Assembly: GCA_028706735.1 (NCBI GenBank)
Contig: JAQTVS010000026.1
Span: forward strand, 1-15,349
Source of the DNA: Thiomonas sp.
Lineage (GTDB): Bacteria > Pseudomonadota > Gammaproteobacteria > Burkholderiales > Burkholderiaceae_C
DNA length: 15,349 nucleotides
Direction: 5' to 3'
The notes below the pieces were generated by a model that saw only the letters and a list, made by a program, of their open reading frames with translations, made no database searches and was not told the origin of the DNA. Made by a program: the position numbers and the translations under genes. This document shows positions 6,470 through 13,559 of this stretch, piece after piece; position 1 is the stretch's first letter; each line of letters starts with the position of its first letter.

Positions 6470-8238
6470 CACTTGCCCCAACTGTCCTTCAGAGTGGTGG
6501 TGCGGTTGAACACCGGCTGGGCGGAGGAGTGATCGACGCGGTCGGCGACGAAATAGCCATGGCGCTCGAACTGGAACGCAGCGCCCGCCGACGCGGCTGC
6601 GAGCGACGGCTCCACATACGCCGACACCGTCTGCTTGCTTTGCGGATTGAGCACGGACAGAAAATCGCGCCCGCCCGCGTCGGGGTGCGCTTCGGTGAAC
6701 AGGCGGTCGAACAATCGCACTTGCGCGGCCACGCCAAGACTGGCGCTCACCCAGGTGATGACCCCTTTGACCTTCACCGCGTCCGCCCCAGGCGTGCCGC
6801 TCTTGGTGTCGGACAATAGTTCGGCAAGCACCTTGGTGACTCGGCCTTCGGCATCTTTTTCGCAGCCGGTGCAGCGCACCACATAGCCGTATTTCAGCCG
6901 CGCCATGCCACCGGGTGTGAGGCGGTGATAGCCCTTGGGCGGCGCCTCCATGAAGTCTTCGCGCTCGATCCACACCTGCGCGGTGAGGTTGAAGCTGCGT
7001 CGGCCCATCTCGGGGTGGGCGGGATGCATGGGCGCGCTGCATGGCTCGGCATGTTCGGCGCTGCCGAACACCTCGGCCCAGTTGGTGAGCTCTAGTTTGA
7101 GCGGATTGAGCACCGCCATGGCGCGGACTGCGCGGGCATCGAGATCGTCGCGCAAAGCCTGTTCAAGCACGCTGTAATCAATCCAGGAATCGGCCTTGCT
7201 CACGCCGATGCGGTCGGCAAACAGGCGCAGGCTCTCCGGGGTGTAGCCACGTCGGCGCAAGCCCGCCAGCGTGGGCATGCGCGGATCATCCCAACCGTCC
7301 ACATGGCGCTCGGCCACGAGTTGAGCCAGCTTGCGCTTGCTCGTCACCACATAGGTGAGATTCAGGCGGGCGAATTCGTACTGGTGCGGGCGCGGGCTGG
7401 CGACAAGGCCTAGGCGCACGAGATGATCGAGCAACCAGTCGTAGAACGGCCGCTGGTCTTCGAATTCCAGCGTGCAGATGCTGTGGCTGATGCATTCCAT
7501 CGCGTCTTCGATCGGGTGCGCGAAGGTGTACATCGGGTAGATGCACCAAGTGTCGCCCGTGCGGTGATGGTGGGCGAAACGGATGCGGTAGATCGCCGGA
7601 TCGCGCAGATTGATATTGGGCGCGGCCATGTCGATCTTCGCGCGCAGCACCATGCTGCCCTCCGGGTGCTGGCCCGCGCGCATTTCCTCGAAACGCCGCA
7701 GGTTTTCCTCGGGAGAACGGGTGCGCCAGGGGCTGTCCACACCCGGCTCGGTGAGCGTGCCGCGGTTGCGGCGCATGTCGTCGGCGTTCTGCTCGTCCAC
7801 ATAGGCCAGGCCGTCTTCGATCAGCGCGCAGGCGCAGCGATGCATGAAGTCGAAGTCGTCGCTCGCGTAAAAAAGGTGCGAAACGCCGCCCACGTTCCAG
7901 TCGAAGCCCAGCCAGCGCACCGCGTCGAGGATGGCATCGACGTATTCCTGGTCTTCCTTCTCGGGATTGGTGTCGTCAAAGCGCAGATGGCAGACCCCTC
8001 CGAAATCCTGCGCCAGACCGAAGTTCAGACAGATGCTCTTGGCGTGTCCAATGTGCAGGTAACCATTGGGCTCGGGCGGAAAACGGGTGCGGATGCGGGC
8101 CGGATCAGCCTGGCCCGCAGCATGTCCGGCGGCGTCCGCCGGATGGCCGGCAAAGCGCCGGTTCGCATAAATGCCTTGCGCCAGATCGCGCTCGATGATC
8201 TGACGCAGGAAGTTCGAAGGTTTGTCAACAGGTTCCAT
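6469..8238 (-). CDS. glnS: Glutamine--tRNA ligase
   Basis: GlnS charges tRNA-Gln with glutamine in the cytoplasm. The 589-residue class I synthetase is somewhat longer than the 554-residue E. coli enzyme. It carries PPEPNGYLHIGHAKS (HIGH at 62-65) and the KMSKS-loop equivalent VTSKRKL (298-304). It also has LRFDDTNPEKED, CTLEFEDQRPFYDW and GWDDPRMPTLAGLRRRGYTPES, all diagnostic of GlnRS. The C-terminal anticodon-binding beta-barrels are intact to the end (PVFNRTTTLKDSWGK). A short extra stretch rich in Ala and Gly (about residues 31-47) lies before the catalytic core. I chose the ATG at 8238 because MEPVDKPSNFLRQII matches the usual N-terminus. The open frame continues to 8370 without homology, and GAGG lies just upstream. 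It overlaps the downstream dioxygenase gene by one base. Confidence 0.97.
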   Translation of the reverse strand: MEPVDKPSNFLRQIIERDLAQGIYANRRFAGHPADAAGHAAGQADPARIRTRFPPEPNGYLHIGHAKSICLNFGLAQDFGGVCHLRFDDTNPEKEDQEYVDAILDAVRWLGFDWNVGGVSHLFYASDDFDFMHRCACALIEDGLAYVDEQNADDMRRNRGTLTEPGVDSPWRTRSPEENLRRFEEMRAGQHPEGSMVLRAKIDMAAPNINLRDPAIYRIRFAHHHRTGDTWCIYPMYTFAHPIEDAMECISHSICTLEFEDQRPFYDWLLDHLVRLGLVASPRPHQYEFARLNLTYVVTSKRKLAQLVAERHVDGWDDPRMPTLAGLRRRGYTPESLRLFADRIGVSKADSWIDYSVLEQALRDDLDARAVRAMAVLNPLKLELTNWAEVFGSAEHAEPCSAPMHPAHPEMGRRSFNLTAQVWIEREDFMEAPPKGYHRLTPGGMARLKYGYVVRCTGCEKDAEGRVTKVLAELLSDTKSGTPGADAVKVKGVITWVSASLGVAAQVRLFDRLFTEAHPDAGGRDFLSVLNPQSKQTVSAYVEPSLAAASAGAAFQFERHGYFVADRVDHSSAQPVFNRTTTLKDSWGK

Positions 8239-8356
8239 AGCCTCGCTATTTGAACAGGTCTGGGAAAGTCGGGATGGCGCTGTGTTGCAGTGCAAACAAA
8301 GCCGATCCGTCTGAATTGAACGCTTCAGGGCATGAGCCAAAGGAAAAAACTTCACA

Positions 8357-8375
8357 CCCGCTGTCAGCAAGCGGG
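8357..8375. other. Stem-loop in the leader of the small secreted-protein gene
   Basis: CCCGCT (8357-8362) pairs perfectly with AGCGGG (8370-8375) across a seven-base loop. It lies about 55 bp before the start at 8429, in the divergent space between glnS and that gene. On the minus strand a T run follows, but only after an eight-base gap, so a terminator call is weak. A short palindrome TTGCA-G-TGCAA at 8285-8295 also lies in this space. I could not assign clear promoters there. Confidence 0.35.
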
Positions 8376-8428
8376 AATTCCTGCCGTTACCCCAGCACCA
8401 ACCACAAGATGTTCAGGAGGTTCTCATC

Positions 8429-8815
8429 ATGTTCCGTCACATCGTTCTGGCCCTTGCGGGCAGCGCTGCACTCCTTGCCGCCCCGGCGGCGCATGCCGAC
8501 CGGGTGTTTTGGTCGGTCAACGTCGGCGTTCCCGGGGTGGTGACCAATTTCTCGAATGCCTACCCGGTGTATCAGGCGCCGGCGGTGGTGTATGCCCCGC
8601 CGCCGCCGATGCCGCCGGTCTATTTCGCCCCACCCCCGCCTCCGCCGCGTCCGGTGTATTACGGCTACGGTCAGGTTTACACCCCGGTGGCTGTCGCCCC
8701 GCCCTACTACTACGGCGCTCCGGTGCGCCGCTGGGACCGTGACCACTGGCGGCATGACCGCGGACACGGCTGGGGACATGGCGGCCGCGGCCGGGACGAT
8801 GGGGATCGCCGCTGA
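8429..8815 (+). CDS. Small secreted proline/tyrosine-rich protein
   Basis: I do not recognise a named family. The 128-residue product has a Sec signal peptide (hydrophobic about residues 5-18, likely cut after AAHA near residue 23) and then the segment DRVFWSVNVGVPG. The middle (about residues 45-97) is low-complexity, with repeated VY/PPP units and a run of six prolines. The C-terminus is rich in Arg, His, Gly and Asp (DRDHWRHDRGHGWGHG) and could bind metal or nucleic acid; that is speculation. A near-perfect Shine-Dalgarno AGGAGG (8415-8420) lies eight bases before the ATG, suggesting strong translation. It ends 11 bases before the stop of the convergent ATPase gene. Such short envelope proteins are common in Burkholderiales and usually lack an assigned role. 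Confidence 0.82.
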   Translation: MFRHIVLALAGSAALLAAPAAHADRVFWSVNVGVPGVVTNFSNAYPVYQAPAVVYAPPPPMPPVYFAPPPPPPRPVYYGYGQVYTPVAVAPPYYYGAPVRRWDRDHWRHDRGHGWGHGGRGRDDGDRR

Positions 8816-8826
8816 GCAAAGAGTGA

Positions 8827-10341
8827 TCAGCGCCGCCTGCTGCCCCCCAGCAGGCTGCCCAGCACGCCGCGAATGATTTCACGGCCCACCGTGCTGCCGA
8901 TGGTGCGCGCCGCGGATTTGGCCAGGGTTTCGAGCATGGAATCCTTGCGGCCCGAGCCGCGCGCCAGGCCGCCCAGTCCCTGCCCCAGCGAATCGAGCAG
9001 GCCGCCACCCGAACTGGCTGGCGCTCCGGCTTTTGGCGCGGGCGCGGCTGGTTCTGGCGCGGCTTCCACCCGACCTTTGAGCAATTCGTAGGCCGACTCG
9101 CGGTCCACCGTTTTTTCATACACCCCGGCCACCAGCGACCCCTGCATCAGCGCCTTGCGTTCTTCAGGTGTGATGGGGCCGATGCGGCTGCCGGGCGCCA
9201 GCATCCACACGCGCTCGGTTGGCGTGGGGCGGCCTTTTTCGTCGAGCAGCGAGACCAGCGCCTCGCCCACCGCGAGTTCGGTGATGGCCTGCGCCACGTC
9301 CAGCCCCGGGTTGGGGCGCATGGTGTCGGCCGCGGTTTTCACCGCCTTCTGGTCGCGCGGGGTGAAGGCGCGCAGCGCGTGCTGGATGCGGTTGCCGAGC
9401 TGCCCGAGCACGGTGTCGGGAATGTCCAGCGGGTTCTGCGAGACAAAGAACACCCCCACGCCCTTGGAGCGGATGAGCCGCACCACCTGCTCGATTTTTT
9501 CCAGCAGCGGTTTGGGCGCATCGTTGAACAGCAGATGGGCTTCGTCGAAAAAAAACACCAGCTTGGGCTGATCGGGGTCGCCAATCTCTGGCAGGCGTTC
9601 GAACAGCTCGGACAACAGCCACAGCAGAAAGGTGGCGTACAGACGCGGCGCCTGGTACAGCTTGTCGGCGGCGAGGATGTTGACCATGCCGCGCCCCTGT
9701 CCATCGGTCTGCATCAGGTCGTCGATATTGAGCATGGGCTCGCCGAAAAATTGGTCGGCGCCCTGGGTTTCGAGTTGCAGCAAGCCGCGCTGAATGGCCC
9801 CCACGCTGGCGGCGCTGATGTTGCCGTACTCGGTGGTGAAGCTCGCCGCGTTATCGCCCACTTCCTGCAGCATGGCGCGCAGGTCTTTCATGTCGAGCAG
9901 CAGCAGGCGGTTGTCGTCGGCAATCTTGAACACGAGGTTGAGCACGCCGGTCTGCGTCTCGTTGAGCTGCAGCAGCCGCGCCAGCAACAGCGGCCCCATG
10001 TCGGAGATGGTGGCGCGGATGGGGTGGCCCTGCTCGCCAAACACGTCCCACAGTGTGACTGGGCAAGGCCCGAAGGTCGGCTCGTGCAGGCCAAGAGTCT
10101 TGAGCCGTTCGGCCAGCTTGGGGCTCAGGCTGCCCGCTTGTGAAATTCCTGTCAGGTCGCCCTTCACATCGGCCATGAACACGGGCGTGCCGATGCGCGA
10201 AAACGCCTCGGCCAGCACTTGCAGACTGACGGTCTTTCCGGTGCCGGTCGCGCCGGTGATGAGGCCGTGGCGATTGGAAAGGCGCGGCAGCAGGTGGCAT
10301 TGCACCTTGCCGTGCTGGGCGATGAGAATGGGGTCGGACAT
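8827..10341 (-). CDS. HerA-like P-loop ATPase, DUF853/YjgR family
   Basis: The 504-residue product is a probable HerA/FtsK-superfamily ATPase of the DUF853 family (E. coli YjgR). Walker A is GATGTGKT at residues 30-37. Walker B is [12 protein letters not shown] at 261-272 with DE at 266-267. VFFVSQNP (297-304) and [16 protein letters not shown] (316-331) are the family's sensor and arginine-finger regions. The C-terminus after about residue 425 is an Ala/Pro linker, then a Gly-rich stretch and a basic SRRR end. The biological role of the family is not established; relation to HerA suggests DNA or protein translocation. The start [13 protein letters not shown] at 10341 fits the family and has an AGG eight bases upstream; the frame stays open to 10428. 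It is divergent from yebC across a 124-bp gap. Confidence 0.93.
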   Translation of the reverse strand: MSDPILIAQHGKVQCHLLPRLSNRHGLITGATGTGKTVSLQVLAEAFSRIGTPVFMADVKGDLTGISQAGSLSPKLAERLKTLGLHEPTFGPCPVTLWDVFGEQGHPIRATISDMGPLLLARLLQLNETQTGVLNLVFKIADDNRLLLLDMKDLRAMLQEVGDNAASFTTEYGNISAASVGAIQRGLLQLETQGADQFFGEPMLNIDDLMQTDGQGRGMVNILAADKLYQAPRLYATFLLWLLSELFERLPEIGDPDQPKLVFFFDEAHLLFNDAPKPLLEKIEQVVRLIRSKGVGVFFVSQNPLDIPDTVLGQLGNRIQHALRAFTPRDQKAVKTAADTMRPNPGLDVAQAITELAVGEALVSLLDEKGRPTPTERVWMLAPGSRIGPITPEERKALMQGSLVAGVYEKTVDRESAYELLKGRVEAAPEPAAPAPKAGAPASSGGGLLDSLGQGLGGLARGSGRKDSMLETLAKSAARTIGSTVGREIIRGVLGSLLGGSRRR

Positions 10342-10465
10342 GGCGGTAGCCTGGGTGTGATGGAGGTCGGGCGCACGGCGCGAAAGTAGAATTCGCAGTC
10401 TATCAACGCCCTCGCAGCGCGGTTTCACCCTGCCGCAGGGCTTCCATCAGGAGCATCGCACCACC

Positions 10466-11188
10466 ATGGCCGGACATTCCAAATGGGCCAATATCCAGCA
10501 CCGCAAAGGCCGTCAGGACGAAAAGCGCGGCAAGGTCTGGACCAAGATCATCCGTGAAATTTCCGCAGCGGCCCGCCTGGGCGGCGGCGACCCCAACGCC
10601 AATCCGCGGCTGCGTCTGGCGGTGGACAAGGCCAAGGCGGCGAACATGCCGACGGATACGGTGAAGAAAAACATCGACAAGGCCACCGGCGCCCTCGAAG
10701 GCGTGCACTACGAAGAGATCCGCTACGAAGGCTATGGCGTGGGAGGCGCGGCGCTCATCATCGACTGCCTCACCGACAACCGGGTGCGCACCGTGGCCGA
10801 AGTCCGCCATGCGCTGTCCAAGAACGGCGGCAATCTGGGTGCCGAGGGCTCGGTGGCCTTCCAGTTCAGGCATTGCGGCCAACTGGTCTTCGCCCCCGGC
10901 GCCTCGGAGGACAAGGTGATGGAGGTCGCGCTGGAAGCCGGCGCGGACGACGTGATCCCCGATGACGACGGCGCCATCGAAGTGCTCACCCCGCCCGCCC
11001 AGTTCGAGGCCGTGCGCGCCGCGCTCGAAGCCGCCGGGCTGCAGCCCGAGTTGGCCGCCATCACCCTGCGCGCCGACAACACGGTCGAACTTGCGGGCGA
11101 CGATGCCGAAAAGATGCAGAAACTCATTGACGCCCTGGAAGACCTCGACGATGTGCAAGAGGTCTATCACAACGCCATCTTCGGCTAA
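10466..11188 (+). CDS. yebC: YebC/PmpR-family protein
   Basis: The 240-residue product has the invariant start [18 protein letters not shown] and full family length. [21 protein letters not shown] and [20 protein letters not shown] are strongly conserved blocks. Members have been called transcription regulators, and more recent work links them to translation of difficult, proline-rich sequences. Which role applies here cannot be told from sequence. An AGGAG (10449-10453) lies 12 bases before the ATG, a little far but usable. purD follows after 17 bases on the same strand, an adjacency that I recall as common in Burkholderiales, so the two are probably cotranscribed. A small hairpin CCCTG-CCG-CAGGG lies at 10428-10440 in the leader. 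Confidence 0.97.
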   Translation: MAGHSKWANIQHRKGRQDEKRGKVWTKIIREISAAARLGGGDPNANPRLRLAVDKAKAANMPTDTVKKNIDKATGALEGVHYEEIRYEGYGVGGAALIIDCLTDNRVRTVAEVRHALSKNGGNLGAEGSVAFQFRHCGQLVFAPGASEDKVMEVALEAGADDVIPDDDGAIEVLTPPAQFEAVRAALEAAGLQPELAAITLRADNTVELAGDDAEKMQKLIDALEDLDDVQEVYHNAIFG

Positions 11189-11205
11189 ACCGACCGTAAA
11201 ACACC

Positions 11206-12489
11206 ATGAAACTCCTCGTCATCGGTTCCGGCGGACGTGAACACGCCATCGCCTGGAAGCTGGCGCAGTCGCCCCGGGTGCAGACGGTCTATGTCGCACC
11301 GGGCAACGGCGGCACTGCGTTCGACTCCCGGCTGGAGAACCTGCAGGTGGCCAACGCCGAAGAGTTGGCCGCGTTCTGCGTGCGCGAGAAAATCGCCTAC
11401 ACCGTGGTCGGCCCCGAAGCGCCTCTGGCTGCGGGCATCGTCGATGGCTTTCGTTCCCGCGGTCTGAAAATTTTCGGCCCGACGCGCGCCGCCGCCCAAC
11501 TGGAGAGTTCCAAGGCGTTCTCCAAAAACTTCATGGCGCGGCACCACATTCCGACTGCGGCCTACGCTGCGTTTGAGGATGCGGCGCAGGCGCATGCCTA
11601 TGTCGATCAGCACGGCGCGCCCATCGTCGTCAAGGCCGATGGCCTGGCCGCGGGCAAGGGCGTGGTCGTGGCGCAAACTGCTGACGAGGCGCACTCCGCC
11701 ATCGACGACATGCTGCAGGCCAACCGCTACGGCGTGCAGCACAACGCGGGCCGTGCGCGCGTAGTCATCGAAGAATTTTTGCAGGGCGAAGAAGCCAGTT
11801 TCATCGTCATGGTCGACGGCCAGCATGTGCTCGCGCTGGCCTCCAGCCAGGATCACAAGCGCCTGCTCGACGGCGACAACGGCCCCAACACCGGCGGCAT
11901 GGGCGCCTACTCACCGGCGCCCGTGGTCACGCCCGAGATTCACGCGCGGGTGATGCGCGAAATCATCCTGCCCACGGTCAAGGGCATGGCGGCAGACGGC
12001 ATTCCCTTCACCGGCTTTCTCTACGCCGGGCTGATGATTGACGCCCAGGGCCGCGCCAAGACGCTGGAATTCAATTGCCGCATGGGCGACCCGGAAACCC
12101 AACCCATCATGGCCCGCCTCAAGAGCGACCTCTCGGTGGTATTCGAGAAGGCCATCGCCGGTCAGCTCGACCAGGTGGAACTGGAGTGGGACCGCCGCAC
12201 CGCCCTGGGCGTGGTGCTCGCCGCGCACGGCTACCCGGAAAACCCGCGCAAAGGCGACACGATCACCGGCATTCCGCCCGAAACAGCCGACTGCATCATC
12301 TTCCACGCCGGCACCACGCTCGACGCGCAGGGCGTGTTGCGCACCTCCGGTGGCCGGGTGCTGGCCGTCACCGCGCTGGGCGATTCACCGCGCATCGCGC
12401 AGCAACATGCTTATGAGGCGATCAACACGATCCATTTCGACGGCATGCAATGCCGTCGCGACATCGGCTGGCGCGCCGTCAAGCGATAA
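11206..12489 (+). CDS. purD: Phosphoribosylamine--glycine ligase (GAR synthetase)
   Basis: PurD joins phosphoribosylamine to glycine using ATP, the second step of purine synthesis. The 427-residue protein has the N-terminal GSGGREHA (7-14) and the ATP-grasp nucleotide-binding [13 protein letters not shown] (141-153). It also has [22 protein letters not shown] (216-237) and the metal-binding GDPETQ (294-299), all family signatures, and it is complete. It lies 17 bases after yebC with no obvious Shine-Dalgarno, so translation may be helped by coupling within the operon. Its last 11 bases, including the stop, overlap the end of the convergent pfkB-type gene. In many Burkholderiales that I recall, hemF follows purD; here a convergent kinase takes that position. 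Confidence 0.98.
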   Translation: MKLLVIGSGGREHAIAWKLAQSPRVQTVYVAPGNGGTAFDSRLENLQVANAEELAAFCVREKIAYTVVGPEAPLAAGIVDGFRSRGLKIFGPTRAAAQLESSKAFSKNFMARHHIPTAAYAAFEDAAQAHAYVDQHGAPIVVKADGLAAGKGVVVAQTADEAHSAIDDMLQANRYGVQHNAGRARVVIEEFLQGEEASFIVMVDGQHVLALASSQDHKRLLDGDNGPNTGGMGAYSPAPVVTPEIHARVMREIILPTVKGMAADGIPFTGFLYAGLMIDAQGRAKTLEFNCRMGDPETQPIMARLKSDLSVVFEKAIAGQLDQVELEWDRRTALGVVLAAHGYPENPRKGDTITGIPPETADCIIFHAGTTLDAQGVLRTSGGRVLAVTALGDSPRIAQQHAYEAINTIHFDGMQCRRDIGWRAVKR

Positions 12490-13432
12490 GCTGAACTGTG
12501 GCCTGCGCCAGCAAGCCGGGCAAAGCGGCCGGATCGAACAGTTCGGTGCCGGGTTGTTGGGACGTGCCGCTGCCGCTGGCCAGGGCGAGGCGCAGGGCGT
12601 CGGCAGGTGTGGCCTGGCGCGAGAGGGCGGCGACCAAGCCGCCGACCATCGAATCGCCCGCGCCGACGGTGGACACCACCGCCACCTCGGGCGCGTGGCC
12701 GATATAGGTCTCGGCGCCCACCAGCACCGCGCCCTCGGCGCCCAGAGACACGCAGACCCACTCCACGCCGAGCGCATGCAGCACGCGGGCCTCGCGGATG
12801 ACGTCGTCCCGCGTGGGTAGCGGTCGGCCGACGAGCTGTTCGAGTTCGGAGCGATTGGGCTTGATGAGAAAGGGCCGGGCGGCCACTGCCTGCGCCAGCG
12901 CCTCGCCCTGTGCGTCCACCACGGGTTTTGCGCCTTGGGCACGCAGGGCGGCGCACAACTCGGCGTAGTAGCAGGACGGCACGCCGGGGGAACGCGAGCC
13001 GGTGAGCACCGCGTAGCCATTGCGGGTGAGCGCGAGCACTTCAGCGCTGATGCGGTCCAGCGTGGGGGCATCGATCACCGGCCCGGTGGCGCTGACCTCG
13101 AACTGGGCGCGCGGCTGGCGCTGTTGCAAGGTGGTGTTGATGCGGGTTTCGCCGTCGATGCGCACCAGATGGGGATGGTCGATCTGCCCGGTGATCAGTC
13201 GCTCGAACAACATGCCGATTTCTCCTGCCACGGTGGCGCAGGCCCATGCCGGAATGCGCAGCCGCTTGAGCGCGCGCGCCACGTTGATGCCGTTGCCGCC
13301 CGGATCAAGCCGCGTGGCGGTGGCATGAACCTTCTGGTCTTCGATCAGTTGCGGGATGTCGTAGCTCACGTCCACGCAGGGGTTGAGCGTGAGGGTGACG
13401 ATGGGCGGCATGTCGGCCTGAACGGGGGTCAT
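12479..13432 (-). CDS. pfkB: PfkB-family sugar-phosphate kinase (6-phosphofructokinase 2-like)
   Basis: The 317-residue cytoplasmic kinase belongs to the ribokinase/PfkB superfamily. Signature 1 is GGNGINVARALKRL at residues 45-58, and signature 2, STVGAGDSMVGG at about 254-265, contains catalytic Asp260. VVDAQGEALAQA (171-182) and the ending SGSGTSQQPGTELF resemble E. coli PfkB more than 1-phosphofructokinase FruK. I therefore favour phosphorylation of fructose-6-phosphate, but FruK or tagatose-6-phosphate kinase activity cannot be excluded. Where PfkB usually has GSLPPGV this protein has GSRSPGV (145-151). The ATG at 13432 has AGAGGA eight bases upstream, and that site nearly touches the repeat element at 13443-13550. 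The gene overlaps purD by 11 bases tail to tail. Confidence 0.9.
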   Translation of the reverse strand: MTPVQADMPPIVTLTLNPCVDVSYDIPQLIEDQKVHATATRLDPGGNGINVARALKRLRIPAWACATVAGEIGMLFERLITGQIDHPHLVRIDGETRINTTLQQRQPRAQFEVSATGPVIDAPTLDRISAEVLALTRNGYAVLTGSRSPGVPSCYYAELCAALRAQGAKPVVDAQGEALAQAVAARPFLIKPNRSELEQLVGRPLPTRDDVIREARVLHALGVEWVCVSLGAEGAVLVGAETYIGHAPEVAVVSTVGAGDSMVGGLVAALSRQATPADALRLALASGSGTSQQPGTELFDPAALPGLLAQATVQLIA

Positions 13433-13442
13433 GCGGTTTCCT

Positions 13443-13550
13443 CTGGGAGCCTGTCGGGCTTGAGTCGCGTAGAGCGAAAAAAGGGGATGGGGATGCCCTG
13501 CGGCGGCGGATTTTTGCAGCCCGCGATTCTCAAGTCCGACAGGCTCCTAG
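13443..13550 (-). repeat. REPIN/MITE-like inverted-repeat element, copy 2 (108 bp)
   Basis: Arms at 13443-13464 and 13529-13550 are 22-bp inverted copies with two mismatches. They carry the same GGAGCCTGTCGG core as the element at 202-391. The AA asymmetry recurs: the right arm read inwards has an extra AA before TCGCG that the left arm lacks. The right subterminal stretch TTTTTGCAGCCCGCGATT matches the equivalent part of copy 1 closely, so homology extends past the arms. The interior is shorter, at 64 bp. The element fills nearly the whole gap between the oxoprolinase stop (9 bases away) and the pfkB ribosome-binding site. It is therefore probably transcribed if the two genes form one unit and could act as a processing or attenuation hairpin. 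Confidence 0.8.
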
Positions 13551-13559
13551 GCGATGCCC

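Noticed and set aside
6470..7042. Upstream extension of the dioxygenase frame into glnS
   Set aside because: The added residues are out-of-frame glnS sequence. Homology and the TGATG overlap place the start at 6469.
8239..8428. Promoters for glnS and the divergent small secreted gene
   Set aside because: TTGAAC- and TTGCAC-like boxes exist, but none has a convincing -10 partner at 16-18 bp.
8827..10341. HerA-like ATPase as part of an anti-phage defence system
   Set aside because: It matches the widespread DUF853/YjgR family, and no nuclease or SIR2-type partner lies beside it. The neighbours are housekeeping genes.
10342..10465. Divergent promoters between the HerA-like gene and yebC
   Set aside because: TTGATA on the minus strand and TATCAA on the plus strand are present, but spacing to partner boxes is poor.
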